The notes beneath the pieces are model-generated. The model worked only from the letters and a program-made list of their open reading frames with translations, did no database searches and had not been told where the DNA came from. A stretch of DNA of 64,000 nt from Mycolicibacterium komossense. Lineage in GTDB: Bacteria; Actinomycetota; Actinomycetes; Mycobacteriales; Mycobacteriaceae. The stretch lies in the NCBI RefSeq assembly GCF_025822605.1, contig NZ_JACKTY010000037.1:1-64000 (forward strand), given 5' to 3'. The position numbers and the translations under genes are program-made. This document shows, one piece after another, positions 41,072-49,243 of this stretch. Every line of letters starts with the position of its first letter. The stretch's first letter is position 1.

Positions 41072-42442
41072 TCAGCGCCTCTTGCTCAGTGCGCTGGCCG
41101 CCGCATCGGCCCACTCCCGCCACTGCTGAGCGTTGGCCTGTGCCGCTTCGGCGTCTTTGGTCTTACCCGCGGCGGCGGCCTTCGCGGCCTGCTTTTCGTA
41201 CTGCTCTGCGCGGGCGCGGAACTGCTCGGCCCTGGCCTGTGCCTCGGGGTCAACCCGCTCGGCATCGACCGCGTCGCGCACCTTCTTCTCGACCGCCCGC
41301 AGCCGGCGCTCCAGATCAGCGGTCCGTTCCTTCGGCACCTTGCCGATCGCGTCCCACTTGTCGGTGATCGACCGCAGCGCCGCGCGGGCGGCGTCGAGGT
41401 CGGTCGCGTTGATCTTCTCGGCCTCGGCCAGCAGCTTTTCCTTCGCAGCGGCATTGGCCTTGAACTCATTGTCGCGCTCTGCGGTGATCGCGTTCCTGGC
41501 GGCGAAGAACGTGTCCTGCGCGGCCTTGAACCGTTGCCACAGTGCGTCGTCGACCTCCTTGGCGGTGCGCCCCGCGGCCTTCCATTCGGTCAGCAGGTCG
41601 CGGAACGTGGCGCTGGTGGGGCCCCAGTCGGTGGAACCGGACAGTGCCTCGGCGCGCACACACAGCGCTTCCTTGGCCTGCCGTGCGCCCGCCCGTTCCC
41701 GGTCCATCTCCGCGAAATGTGAGCCACGCCGCCGGTTGAACGTCTCCCTGGCCGCCGAATACCGCTTCCACAACGCGTCATCGGTCTTACGGTCGAGCCC
41801 GGTGATGGTTTTCCACTCGTCGAGGATGTCGCGCAGCCGATCGCCGGCAGCCTTCCACTGCGTGGCATTGGCGGCCAGATCCTCGGCTTCGACCGCCAGC
41901 GCTTCTTTACGGGCGGTCTGGGCGGCGCGTTGTTCGTCACGCTTGGCGCGTTCGGCCGTCGCGGCAGCGTCGGCATGCTCGCTGATTGCGGTCAGACGGG
42001 CCGCCAATGCGTCCACATCGCCGAGCACGGTGGCCGTCGGTAGCGACTCGGCCAGCGTTGCGGCCGCAGCTTTGATCTTGCGGGCGTCACCGGTACCGGA
42101 CTCCAGCCGGTGCTCCATCAGCGCGACCTCGGTGGACAGATCGTCGTAGCGGCGGCCGAAATGCGTGAAAGCGGCTTCGTTGTCGCCGGCCTGCCACGAA
42201 CCGATGGTCCGCTCACCCGCGGAGCTGATCAACCACACGGTGCCGTCGTCGTCCACCCGCCCGAAGCGGTGCGGATCACTGCTGGGGGCGGCGGCGACCG
42301 GCGCGGTGGGTTTCGCGGCGGCGGGGCGGGGGCCCGGTCTCGGACCCGGCGTGGGGCCCGGCCTTGGAGAAGGAGCTTGCCCTGGAACGGGTCCAGGGGT
42401 CGTCCCTGCAGTCGTTGGCTGCGTCGTATCGTCTGTAGTCAT
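41072..42442 (-). CDS. DUF349 coiled-coil protein (Rv2731-like)
   Basis: 456 aa. A Pro/Gly/Ala-rich N-terminal tail of about 50 residues precedes a domain with FGRVDDDGTVWLIS, and then repeated helical units, each with the DUF349 pattern W(K)xxxxxxRKxDDALWxRYxxAxxxF: GLDRKTDDALWKRYSAA and RTAKEVDDALWQRFKAA are two clear copies. The C-terminal third is an Ala/Lys/Glu-rich coiled coil. It is probably cytoplasmic; DUF349 proteins are linked to ribosome or nucleic-acid related roles in other bacteria, but nothing here proves that. Convergent with the Rv2732c-like gene, 3 nt apart. Confidence 0.85.
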   Translation of the reverse strand: MTTDDTTQPTTAGTTPGPVPGQAPSPRPGPTPGPRPGPRPAAAKPTAPVAAAPSSDPHRFGRVDDDGTVWLISSAGERTIGSWQAGDNEAAFTHFGRRYDDLSTEVALMEHRLESGTGDARKIKAAAATLAESLPTATVLGDVDALAARLTAISEHADAAATAERAKRDEQRAAQTARKEALAVEAEDLAANATQWKAAGDRLRDILDEWKTITGLDRKTDDALWKRYSAARETFNRRRGSHFAEMDRERAGARQAKEALCVRAEALSGSTDWGPTSATFRDLLTEWKAAGRTAKEVDDALWQRFKAAQDTFFAARNAITAERDNEFKANAAAKEKLLAEAEKINATDLDAARAALRSITDKWDAIGKVPKERTADLERRLRAVEKKVRDAVDAERVDPEAQARAEQFRARAEQYEKQAAKAAAAGKTKDAEAAQANAQQWREWADAAASALSKRR

Positions 42443-42666
42443 CAGTTACCCCGTACCTAACCCTCCGCGCGGCGGTCCGCGCACTGCCGCGCAACGCGGC
42501 GCCTGTTGGCCGTCCACGCTATCGGAGACGTTCCGGTAGCTGTTCGCAGGACGTTTCTAAACTGTTCTGCAGGTATTGAAGCAGGTCGCGGCGCGACGCG
42601 CGGCCACGTTTGCGTTGCGGAATCGCTGTCAGTTGCGTCTACTGGCCTAAATGACTGAGGAGTTGG

Positions 42667-43563
42667 ATGGCTAAGGCGGATATCGCCGCGCTGCTCGCAC
42701 TGGGTGCAGCACTGTTCATCGCCATCGGCGACGTCATGCATCAGCGGTCAGCTCACGAGGTCACCGAGGACAAGGTCGGGCATCTCGAGCTGTTCCTGCG
42801 CCTACTCAAGGACACCAGCTGGTGGCTGGGCAGCGCGATTGCGGCAATCGGCTTCACACTGCAGGCCGCCGCGCTCGGCTTCGGTTCGGTGCTGCTGGTT
42901 CAGGCCCTGCTCGTCACATCGCTGCTGTTCGCCCTGCCGATCAGCGCCCGGCTGTCGCACCGCACGGTGACGCGCTGGGAGTGGACGTGGGCGGCCCTGC
43001 TCGCCGCCGCGGTCGCCGTGATCGTCATCGTCGGTAACCCGACCGAAGGTCACTCCCGCGCCTCCCTTGAGACCTGGACGCTGGTCATCGCCGTGCTGGG
43101 CCCGCTGATGGTCCTCTGTGTCGTGGCCGCGGGCATGCTGTCGGGACGACCGATCAGCGCGGTCCTGCTGGCCGTGGTCTCGGGAACACTGTGGGGACTG
43201 TTCGCGGTCCTCACCAAAGGCGTCGTAGATCTGCTCGACCACGGCCTGTGGCACCTGATTCGCGCCCCCGAGCTCTACGCGTGGGCGGCCGTGGGCGTCG
43301 CAGGCACGGCGTGGCAACAGTCGTCGTTCCGGGCCGGTGCGCTGACGGCCTCACTGCCCACCATGACGATCACCGAGCCCATCGTCGGGTCCGTGCTCGG
43401 TGTCGTCGTGCTCGGGGAGACCCTGCGCCCCGGTGAAGCGGGATGGTTCACCCTGGCGGTGGCCGTCGTGGTGATGGTGGTCTCCACCGTGGCCCTGGCC
43501 CGCGGTGAGGCCGTCGCCAGCTCTTCAGCGGCTGCTTCGCACCAGGATCCGCCCGGGCATTAG
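42667..43563 (+). CDS. DMT family transporter
   Basis: 298 aa with about nine to ten hydrophobic helices, starting IAALLALGAALFIAIGDVMH and including GFGSVLLVQALLVTSLLFALP and LPTMTITEPIVGSVLGVVVLGE, the arrangement of drug/metabolite-type (NIPA/DMT) permeases. It has a GAGGAG ribosome site at 42657-42662. Substrate unknown. The neighbouring dioxygenase-like gene begins 12 nt later, so it probably heads the operon toward miaA-dapF. Matches Rv2729c by position. Confidence 0.83.
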   Translation: MAKADIAALLALGAALFIAIGDVMHQRSAHEVTEDKVGHLELFLRLLKDTSWWLGSAIAAIGFTLQAAALGFGSVLLVQALLVTSLLFALPISARLSHRTVTRWEWTWAALLAAAVAVIVIVGNPTEGHSRASLETWTLVIAVLGPLMVLCVVAAGMLSGRPISAVLLAVVSGTLWGLFAVLTKGVVDLLDHGLWHLIRAPELYAWAAVGVAGTAWQQSSFRAGALTASLPTMTITEPIVGSVLGVVVLGETLRPGEAGWFTLAVAVVVMVVSTVALARGEAVASSSAAASHQDPPGH

Positions 43564-43574
43564 CGTTACCTCTC

Positions 43575-44249
43575 GTGTTGACGGCCGTCGCGATCATCCC
43601 GTCGGCACCCGTGCTGGTTCCTGAACTCGCGGGTGCCGCCGCCGAGGTCGCCGATCTGCGCGCGGCGGTACTGCGGGCGGCGGCGAGCCTGCCCCAGCGC
43701 TGGCTCGCGGTGGGAGTCGGCGCCCCGGGTGTGCGGGTCGGGCCGGACGCGGCAGGCACTTTCGCGGGTTTCGGGGTCGACGTGCCGGTTGCGCTGTCAC
43801 CGCGGTCGCGAGAAGCGACACAGCTGCCGCTGTGCGCGCTGATCACCGGCTGGGTGCGGGGGCAGGTCCAGCCGGGGGCCGTCGCGCAAGTGCGGTGCTA
43901 CGCGGCCGGCGATCCTGCCGCCACCGAGGCCGGCCGGGCGTTGCGCGCCGAACTCGACGCCGGCCTCGAGCCGGTCGGCGTTCTCATCGTCGCCGACGGC
44001 TGCCACACCTTGACCCCGTCGGCGCCCGGCGGCTACGAACCGGCGAACGTCGCGGTGCAGGACGATCTCGACAACGCGCTCGGGCGGGGCGACGTCTCGG
44101 CCCTCACCGCGCTGCCCGCGGCCGTCGTGGGCCGGGCAGCGTTCGGTGTGCTGGCCGGGCTGACTGCAACGGCCCCGCCCAGCGCCGCGGAGTTCTACCG
44201 GGGAGCGCCGTACGGTGTCGGATACTTCGCCGGCGTCTGGCTGCCGTGA
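43575..44249 (+). CDS. Class III extradiol-dioxygenase-like protein (Rv2728c-like)
   Basis: 224 aa. The opening LTAVAIIPSAPVLVPELAG and the late FGVLAGLTATAP and GVGYFAGVWLP pattern belong to a mycobacterial relative of the class III ring-cleaving dioxygenases (LigB/MEMO fold). I see no clear set of iron-binding histidines, so it is probably not an active dioxygenase. Start GTG at 43575 or TTG at 43578. It overlaps miaA by 4 nt. Confidence 0.75.
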   Translation: MLTAVAIIPSAPVLVPELAGAAAEVADLRAAVLRAAASLPQRWLAVGVGAPGVRVGPDAAGTFAGFGVDVPVALSPRSREATQLPLCALITGWVRGQVQPGAVAQVRCYAAGDPAATEAGRALRAELDAGLEPVGVLIVADGCHTLTPSAPGGYEPANVAVQDDLDNALGRGDVSALTALPAAVVGRAAFGVLAGLTATAPPSAAEFYRGAPYGVGYFAGVWLP

Positions 44250-45175
44250 TCGTGCGACCGATCGCGGTCGTCGGCCCCACCGGCACCGGTAAATCCGCGC
44301 TGGCCCTCGATATCGCCGAGCGGGTGGGCGGCGAAATCGTGAACGCCGATGCGATGCAGCTCTACCGCGGAATGGATATCGGCACCGCCAAGCTTTCCCC
44401 CGACGAGCGGCGCGGGATCCCGCATCACCAACTCGACGTCCTCGACATCGCCGAGACCGCGACAGTCGCGAACTACCAGCAGGGTGCCGCCGCCGATATC
44501 GAGGCGATCGCCGCGCGCGCGGTGGTGCCTGTCATCGTCGGCGGTTCGATGCTCTACATCCAGTCACTGCTGGACAACTGGGCGTTCCCGGCGACCGACC
44601 CGGAGGTCCGCGCCGCGTGGGAGGAACGCCTGGCGCAGGTGGGTGTCGCGGCCCTGCACGCCGAACTCGCCCGGCGCGACCCCGCCGCCGCCGCGACGAT
44701 CCTGCCGACCGACGGGCGGCGCATCGTCCGCGCGCTGGAGGTGGTCGAGCTGACCGGGCAGCCGTTCGCGGCCTCGGCGCCGACCATCGGCGCTCCGCGT
44801 TGGGACACTGCCATCATCGGATTGGATTGGGACACCGAACTTCTCGATGAACGCCTGACCCGGCGGACCGATGCGATGTTCGATACCGGTCTGGTCGAGG
44901 AGGTGCTGGGGCTGCTCGACATCGGGCTGCGTGACGGTGTCACTGCCGCGCGCGCTCTGGGCTACGCGCAGGTGATCACGGCACTCGACGCGGGCGGAAC
45001 CGACGAGCTGCTGGCCGAAGCCCACACCCTGACGTTCACCGGCACCCGCCGCTACGTCCGTCGCCAGCGGTCGTGGTTTCGCCGCGATCACCGGATCCGC
45101 TGGCTCGACGCCGCCGCCCTGAGTGCCCGCGAACTTGCGGACGAAGCCCTCGGCATCTGGCGGCACGTATCCTGA
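44246..45175 (+). CDS. miaA: tRNA dimethylallyltransferase MiaA
   Basis: 309 aa enzyme that adds dimethylallyl to A37 of tRNAs reading codons that begin with U, the substrate for MiaB. The P-loop is GPTGTGKS (about residues 10-17), followed by NADAMQLYRGMDIGTAK and PHHQLDVLD. The C-terminal LTFTGTRRYVRRQRSWFRRD binds the anticodon arm. The GTG start at 44246 overlaps the upstream stop (GTGA); a long open frame further upstream is read-through and not part of it. Coupled to dapF downstream. Confidence 0.95.
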   Translation: MIVRPIAVVGPTGTGKSALALDIAERVGGEIVNADAMQLYRGMDIGTAKLSPDERRGIPHHQLDVLDIAETATVANYQQGAAADIEAIAARAVVPVIVGGSMLYIQSLLDNWAFPATDPEVRAAWEERLAQVGVAALHAELARRDPAAAATILPTDGRRIVRALEVVELTGQPFAASAPTIGAPRWDTAIIGLDWDTELLDERLTRRTDAMFDTGLVEEVLGLLDIGLRDGVTAARALGYAQVITALDAGGTDELLAEAHTLTFTGTRRYVRRQRSWFRRDHRIRWLDAAALSARELADEALGIWRHVS

Positions 45176-45179
45176 ACAG

Positions 45180-46061
45180 GTGAATTTCGCCAAAGGGCAC
45201 GGCACGCAGAACGACTTCGTGCTGCTGCCCGACCTGTCCGCCCGCCTGAGCCTGGCTCCGGCCGCGGTGGCGGCGCTGTGCGACCGGCGCCGCGGACTGG
45301 GCGCGGACGGTGTGCTGAGGGTGACCACGGCGGGTGCCGCGCAGGCCGCGGGCGTTTTCGAGCGTCTCGCCGGCGACCTGCCTGAAGGCGTCTCTGCCGA
45401 CGATTGGTACATGGATTACCGCAATGCCGACGGGTCGATAGCCCAGATGTGCGGTAACGGTGTCCGGGTGTTCGCCCACTACCTGCGGGCCAGCGGGTTG
45501 GAGAACCGCAGCGAATTCGTCGTCGGGTCGCTCGCCGGCCCACGACCGGTGACCCTGCACAGCTTCGACGATGTACGGGCCGACGTCACCGTCGACATGG
45601 GCAAGGCCAACCAACTCGGCATCGGTACCGCCACTGTCGGCGGCCGGACATTCACCGGGTTGGGTGTCGATGTCGGTAACCCCCACCTGGCCTGCGTGGA
45701 CGCCGCACTGACCGTCGACGACCTCGCCTCGCTCGATGTGGCCGCGCCCGTGCACTTCGATCCCTCGCAGTTTCCCGACGGCGTCAACATCGAGGTGCTC
45801 ACCGCTCCCGTCGAAGGTGTTGTCACCATGCGGGTACACGAGCGTGGGGTGGGGGAGACCCGATCCTGCGGGACCGGCACGGTGGCCGCGGCCGTAGCCG
45901 CTCTGCGGCACCTCGGCAGCGACACCGGCGCACTGGCGGTGCGCATCCCCGGCGGGCAGGTCACCGTCACCGTCACAGATGCCACCAGCTACTTGCGCGG
46001 ACCGGCCGAACTCGTCGCTCACGGAGAACTGTCCGACGACTGGTGGAGTCGACAGGCTTGA
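45180..46061 (+). CDS. dapF: Diaminopimelate epimerase
   Basis: 293 aa PLP-independent epimerase converting LL- to meso-diaminopimelate for lysine and peptidoglycan. The two catalytic cysteines are in QMCGNGVRV (about residue 90) and TRSCGTGTVAAA (about residue 229). The GTG at 45180 gives the family start, VNFAKGHGTQNDFV, and follows TATCCT (45168-45173) by 6 nt, so a leaderless transcript is likely even though it lies directly after miaA. With dapA and dapB it covers three pathway steps in this window. Confidence 0.95.
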   Translation: MNFAKGHGTQNDFVLLPDLSARLSLAPAAVAALCDRRRGLGADGVLRVTTAGAAQAAGVFERLAGDLPEGVSADDWYMDYRNADGSIAQMCGNGVRVFAHYLRASGLENRSEFVVGSLAGPRPVTLHSFDDVRADVTVDMGKANQLGIGTATVGGRTFTGLGVDVGNPHLACVDAALTVDDLASLDVAAPVHFDPSQFPDGVNIEVLTAPVEGVVTMRVHERGVGETRSCGTGTVAAAVAALRHLGSDTGALAVRIPGGQVTVTVTDATSYLRGPAELVAHGELSDDWWSRQA

Positions 46062-46110
46062 TAATCGGATGCGGGCCGGCCTGCACGCGTGACACCATCG
46101 GAGACCGCCC

Positions 46111-47520
46111 ATGACTTATCCCGAACACCCTTCCTCTGCCCCGACCGCCGGTGAGCTCGCCCTCGACGACCGCTCGGCACTACGTCGCGTCCACGGCCTG
46201 TCGACCGAGCTCACTGACGTCTCCGAGGTCGAATACCGCCAGCTGCGGCTGGAACGCGTCGTGCTGGTCGGGGTCTGGACCGATGGCACCGCCGCCGACG
46301 CCGAGGCCAGCATGGCCGAGCTGGCCGCACTCGCCGAGACCGCCGGATCCGAGGTTCTCGAAGCGCTGATGCAGCGTCGCGACAAACCCGATCCGTCGAC
46401 CTATATCGGGTCAGGAAAGGCCGCCGAACTGCGCCAAGTGGTCATCGCCACCGGCGCCGACACCGTCATCTGCGACGGCGAGTTGTCTCCGGCGCAGCTC
46501 AACGCACTGGAGAAGGCCGTCAAGGTCAAGGTCATCGACCGGACCGCGCTGATCCTCGACATCTTCGCCCAGCACGCCACCAGTCGAGAAGGCAAGGCGC
46601 AGGTCGCTTTTGCCCAGATGGAATACATGCTGCCGCGCCTGCGCGGTTGGGGTGAGTCGATGTCGCGCCAGGGTGGTGGCGCCGGTGGTAGCGGTGGCGG
46701 CGTGGGTACCCGTGGCCCCGGTGAGACCAAGATCGAGACGGACCGCCGCCGGATTCGTGAGCGGATGTCCAAGCTGCGACGCGAGATCAAGGAAATGAAG
46801 AAGATCCGCGACACCCAGCGCAGCGGCCGGGTCCGTAGCGCTGTGCCGTCGGTTGCGATCGTCGGCTACACCAATGCCGGTAAGTCGAGTCTGCTCAACG
46901 CGCTGACGGGAGCCGGAGTGCTGGTCCAGGATGCGCTGTTCGCCACCCTCGAACCGACCACGCGCCGTGGCGAATTCGATGACGGCCGACAGTTCGTGCT
47001 GACCGACACCGTCGGCTTCGTCCGGCATCTGCCGACCCAGCTGGTTGAGGCGTTCCAGTCGACGCTGGAGGAGGTGACCGGCGCCGATCTGCTGGTCCAC
47101 GTCGTCGATGGCTCCGACGTCAACCCGCTGGCGCAAATCAGCGCGGTGCGCCAAGTGGTCGACGAGGTGATCGCCGACCACAACGCCACACCGCCCGTGG
47201 AACTGTTGGTGGTCAACAAGATCGACGCAGCAGATGATCTGGCACTGGCGAAACTGCGCCGGGCGCTACCGGATGCGGTGTTTGTCTCCGCCCACACCGG
47301 CGAAGGCCTGGACCGGCTACGGGAGAAGATGAGTCAGCTCGTCGAACCGACCGACATCAGGGTGGACGTGACGATTCCCTACGGCCGTGGAGATCTGGTA
47401 GCCAAGGTGCACACCGAGGGGCGCGTCGATGCGACTGAGCACACCGACGGCGGCACCCGGATCAAGGGTCATGTGCCCGCAGGCCTGGCGGCCAGCCTGC
47501 GGGACTTCGTGACGGACTAG
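46111..47520 (+). CDS. hflX: GTPase HflX
   Basis: 469 aa ribosome-associated GTPase that splits stalled ribosomes; in mycobacteria it is linked to hypoxia and macrolide response. The N-terminal HflX domain has DPSTYIGSGKAAEL, a Gly-rich linker (GAGGSGGGVGTRGPGE) leads to ETKIETDRRRIR, and the G domain shows G1 GYTNAGKSSLLNAL, G3 DTVGFVRHLP and G4 NKID. A GGAGA ribosome site precedes the ATG. In M. tuberculosis the next gene is fadE20; here about 4 kb of other genes intervene. Confidence 0.95.
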   Translation: MTYPEHPSSAPTAGELALDDRSALRRVHGLSTELTDVSEVEYRQLRLERVVLVGVWTDGTAADAEASMAELAALAETAGSEVLEALMQRRDKPDPSTYIGSGKAAELRQVVIATGADTVICDGELSPAQLNALEKAVKVKVIDRTALILDIFAQHATSREGKAQVAFAQMEYMLPRLRGWGESMSRQGGGAGGSGGGVGTRGPGETKIETDRRRIRERMSKLRREIKEMKKIRDTQRSGRVRSAVPSVAIVGYTNAGKSSLLNALTGAGVLVQDALFATLEPTTRRGEFDDGRQFVLTDTVGFVRHLPTQLVEAFQSTLEEVTGADLLVHVVDGSDVNPLAQISAVRQVVDEVIADHNATPPVELLVVNKIDAADDLALAKLRRALPDAVFVSAHTGEGLDRLREKMSQLVEPTDIRVDVTIPYGRGDLVAKVHTEGRVDATEHTDGGTRIKGHVPAGLAASLRDFVTD

Positions 47521-47539
47521 CTGGATCCGGCGGGACTAG

Positions 47540-47698
47540 CTAGCGGACCTTCTCGGGGATCGAGTCCAGCGCGTGCAGGATGTGTACTGCTGCGCTGCTT
47601 GCTGTTTCGGCGTCGATCGAGGAGTGCTCGATCAGCACATTCTCGACGAGCTTGAGCCGGTTCTCGTACGGGGACAAACGGGCGATGGTGGCAGTCAT
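47540..47698 (-). CDS. 52-aa helical protein coupled to CEO-synthase-like gene (DUF6307-like)
   Basis: Small protein of 52 aa, beginning MTATIARLSPYENRLKLVE and ending ALDSIPEKVR. It is predicted to be two helices with a conserved-looking C terminus IPEKVR, the pattern of a short actinobacterial family I recall as DUF6307. Function unknown. The start ATG (47698-47696) overlaps the stop of the upstream synthase-like gene by 4 nt (ATGA), and an AGGA ribosome site lies 8 nt upstream, so it is almost certainly translated in a fixed ratio to the enzyme. It might be a subunit, regulator or peptide substrate of that enzyme. Confidence 0.72.
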   Translation of the reverse strand: MTATIARLSPYENRLKLVENVLIEHSSIDAETASSAAVHILHALDSIPEKVR

Positions 47699-48879
47699 GT
47701 TGGGATTCCTATTCGGTTGGTGGTTTCCAGCAGAGGTTCTTCGGTGAGCCCGATCGCGTGGGGATAGTTCGGTGACCGGTGTTGGAACGTCAGGACGTTC
47801 GGATTGAGCACGACGCCGTCGCGGATCTCGATGGCACGCCGGATCGTCTGGTCCCGGTTCCAGCTTTCACGGCCGCTGAGTACCGGGCGCAGGAAGGGGA
47901 TCAGCGCCTCGCTGATCTCCCAGGTGGCCGAGTTCCAGAGGTACGACGGGCTGTGGTCCACGGCGTAGTAGGTGATGTTGTCGCCGACGGTGAACACCGG
48001 TGCGTCGAACGACGTGGGCTTGGCCCAGCTGAAACCCATTGCCTCGTCGCAGGACACGTCGATGATCAGGCTGCCCGGCCGGAACGCCGCCAGGTCGTCG
48101 TCGAACAGGAACATCAGTGGCGCATCGGTGTCCTGCAGCGCGCAGTTCACCACGATGTCGTGCTCGGCGAGGAAATCCGCCAGCGGAACCTCGCCGTCGT
48201 CGGTGACCGCCGGGCTGCCGGGCAGATCAGTCATGAAATGGACTATTCGGGCCGAGTGGATCGGCGAGGCGACCGCAGACACGTCGCGGTTGGTCAGGAT
48301 GTCGATGTCATGGATGCCATGCGCGTTCAGCGCAGTGACCGCACCCCGGGCGGTCGCGCCGAAGCCGATCACCGCGGCGCGCAGTCGTCGGCCGTAGGTG
48401 CCCGTCGAGCCGATGAGCTCCAGCGCGTGCAGCACCGAACAGTAGCCGGCCATCTCGTTGTTCTTGTGAAAAACGTGCAGTTTGAACGAGCCGTCGGCAC
48501 GCCAGTGATTCATCGCCTCGAACGCGATCAGGGTCTGGTGCCGGTCGATGGCCTGCTGCGCCAGCTTCCGGTTCTGCACACAGTGCGGCCAGCCCCACAG
48601 AACCTGATCGGTGCGCAGTTCGGCCAGGTCAGCCGGCTCGGGTTTGGCGAGCAGAATGACATCGCATTCGGCGATCAGCTGGTCCCGGGGGACTATTCCC
48701 GCGACCGAGGAGGCCAGGTCAGCGTCCGGTACCCCGAAGTGGTCGCCGTAGCCGTCCTCTAGGTAGATGCTGTCCTGCAGGTCGGCGTCGAGGCGGTCAA
48801 GATGAAGGGGGTGGATAGGCAGTCGATGCTCGTTCTCTTTGCGAGTCCGCGAGATGACGCCGAGTTTAAGAAGAGGCAT
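47695..48879 (-). CDS. N5-(carboxyethyl)ornithine synthase-like opine dehydrogenase
   Basis: 394 aa relative of alanine dehydrogenase/saccharopine dehydrogenase. The N-terminal substrate region GVISRTRKENEHRLPIHP has the catalytic Arg/Lys/His residues of this superfamily, QVLWGWPHCVQNRKLAQQ follows, and the nucleotide motif AAVIGFGATARGAV lies at about residues 170-183. Actinobacterial members are annotated as carboxyethylornithine synthase, which reductively couples ornithine to pyruvate with NADPH; the true substrates here are not known. It is longer than the 313-aa lactococcal enzyme. Co-translated with a 52-aa protein. It lies between hflX and fadE20, which are adjacent in M. tuberculosis. 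Confidence 0.78.
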   Translation of the reverse strand: MPLLKLGVISRTRKENEHRLPIHPLHLDRLDADLQDSIYLEDGYGDHFGVPDADLASSVAGIVPRDQLIAECDVILLAKPEPADLAELRTDQVLWGWPHCVQNRKLAQQAIDRHQTLIAFEAMNHWRADGSFKLHVFHKNNEMAGYCSVLHALELIGSTGTYGRRLRAAVIGFGATARGAVTALNAHGIHDIDILTNRDVSAVASPIHSARIVHFMTDLPGSPAVTDDGEVPLADFLAEHDIVVNCALQDTDAPLMFLFDDDLAAFRPGSLIIDVSCDEAMGFSWAKPTSFDAPVFTVGDNITYYAVDHSPSYLWNSATWEISEALIPFLRPVLSGRESWNRDQTIRRAIEIRDGVVLNPNVLTFQHRSPNYPHAIGLTEEPLLETTNRIGIPT

Positions 48880-49072
48880 GGGGCGCCCCGAGCATGTTCG
48901 TCATCGAAGCACCGTTGTTTCATTGTCTGGCTGCGCAGCCTCTCGGGCCGCACGCCTTCAGGGTAGCCCTATTTGCGCTGGACCCCGACCACTTCTGTCC
49001 GACCGAACCATCACGCTCAGGCGTATGGTGAGTCGATCGGGACCAATCAGGCCCCCAACTCAAGGGGTCCGG

Positions 49073-49204
49073 ATGTCCGACAAGTCTCCTCGCCAAGCGA
49101 TGACCAAGAAGTCCGGCAAGTCGCTCAAGGACAAGCGTGCGGCCAAGCACGCCAAGACCGATCAGAGTTCGGCCACCGAGATCGCGATCAACAAGAAGCG
49201 TTAA
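49073..49204 (+). CDS. 43-aa basic protein, conserved in actinobacteria
   Basis: MSDKSPRQAMTKKSGKSLK continues to a C-terminal INKKR; about a third of residues are Lys or Arg and there are no hydrophobic stretches. It is probably a small nucleic-acid- or ribosome-associated protein; the identity is not established. An AAGGGG ribosome site at 49062-49067 lies 5 nt before the ATG. It is followed by a strong stem-loop (49217-49243). Confidence 0.75.
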   Translation: MSDKSPRQAMTKKSGKSLKDKRAAKHAKTDQSSATEIAINKKR

Positions 49205-49216
49205 ACCACGGCGGTT

Positions 49217-49243
49217 TTCGCGACGACGTCACCTCGTCGCGAA
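49217..49243. terminator. 10-bp stem-loop between convergent genes
   Basis: Perfect arms TTCGCGACGA (49217-49226) and TCGTCGCGAA (49234-49243) with a 7-nt loop, overlapping the end of bisC. It probably ends the transcript of the 43-aa gene and, read in the other direction, falls inside the last codons of bisC. Confidence 0.65.

Noticed and set aside
43832..44245. Open frame extending miaA upstream
   Set aside because: It lies entirely within the dioxygenase-like gene in another frame. MiaA begins IVRPIAVVGPTGTGKS at the GTG at 44246.
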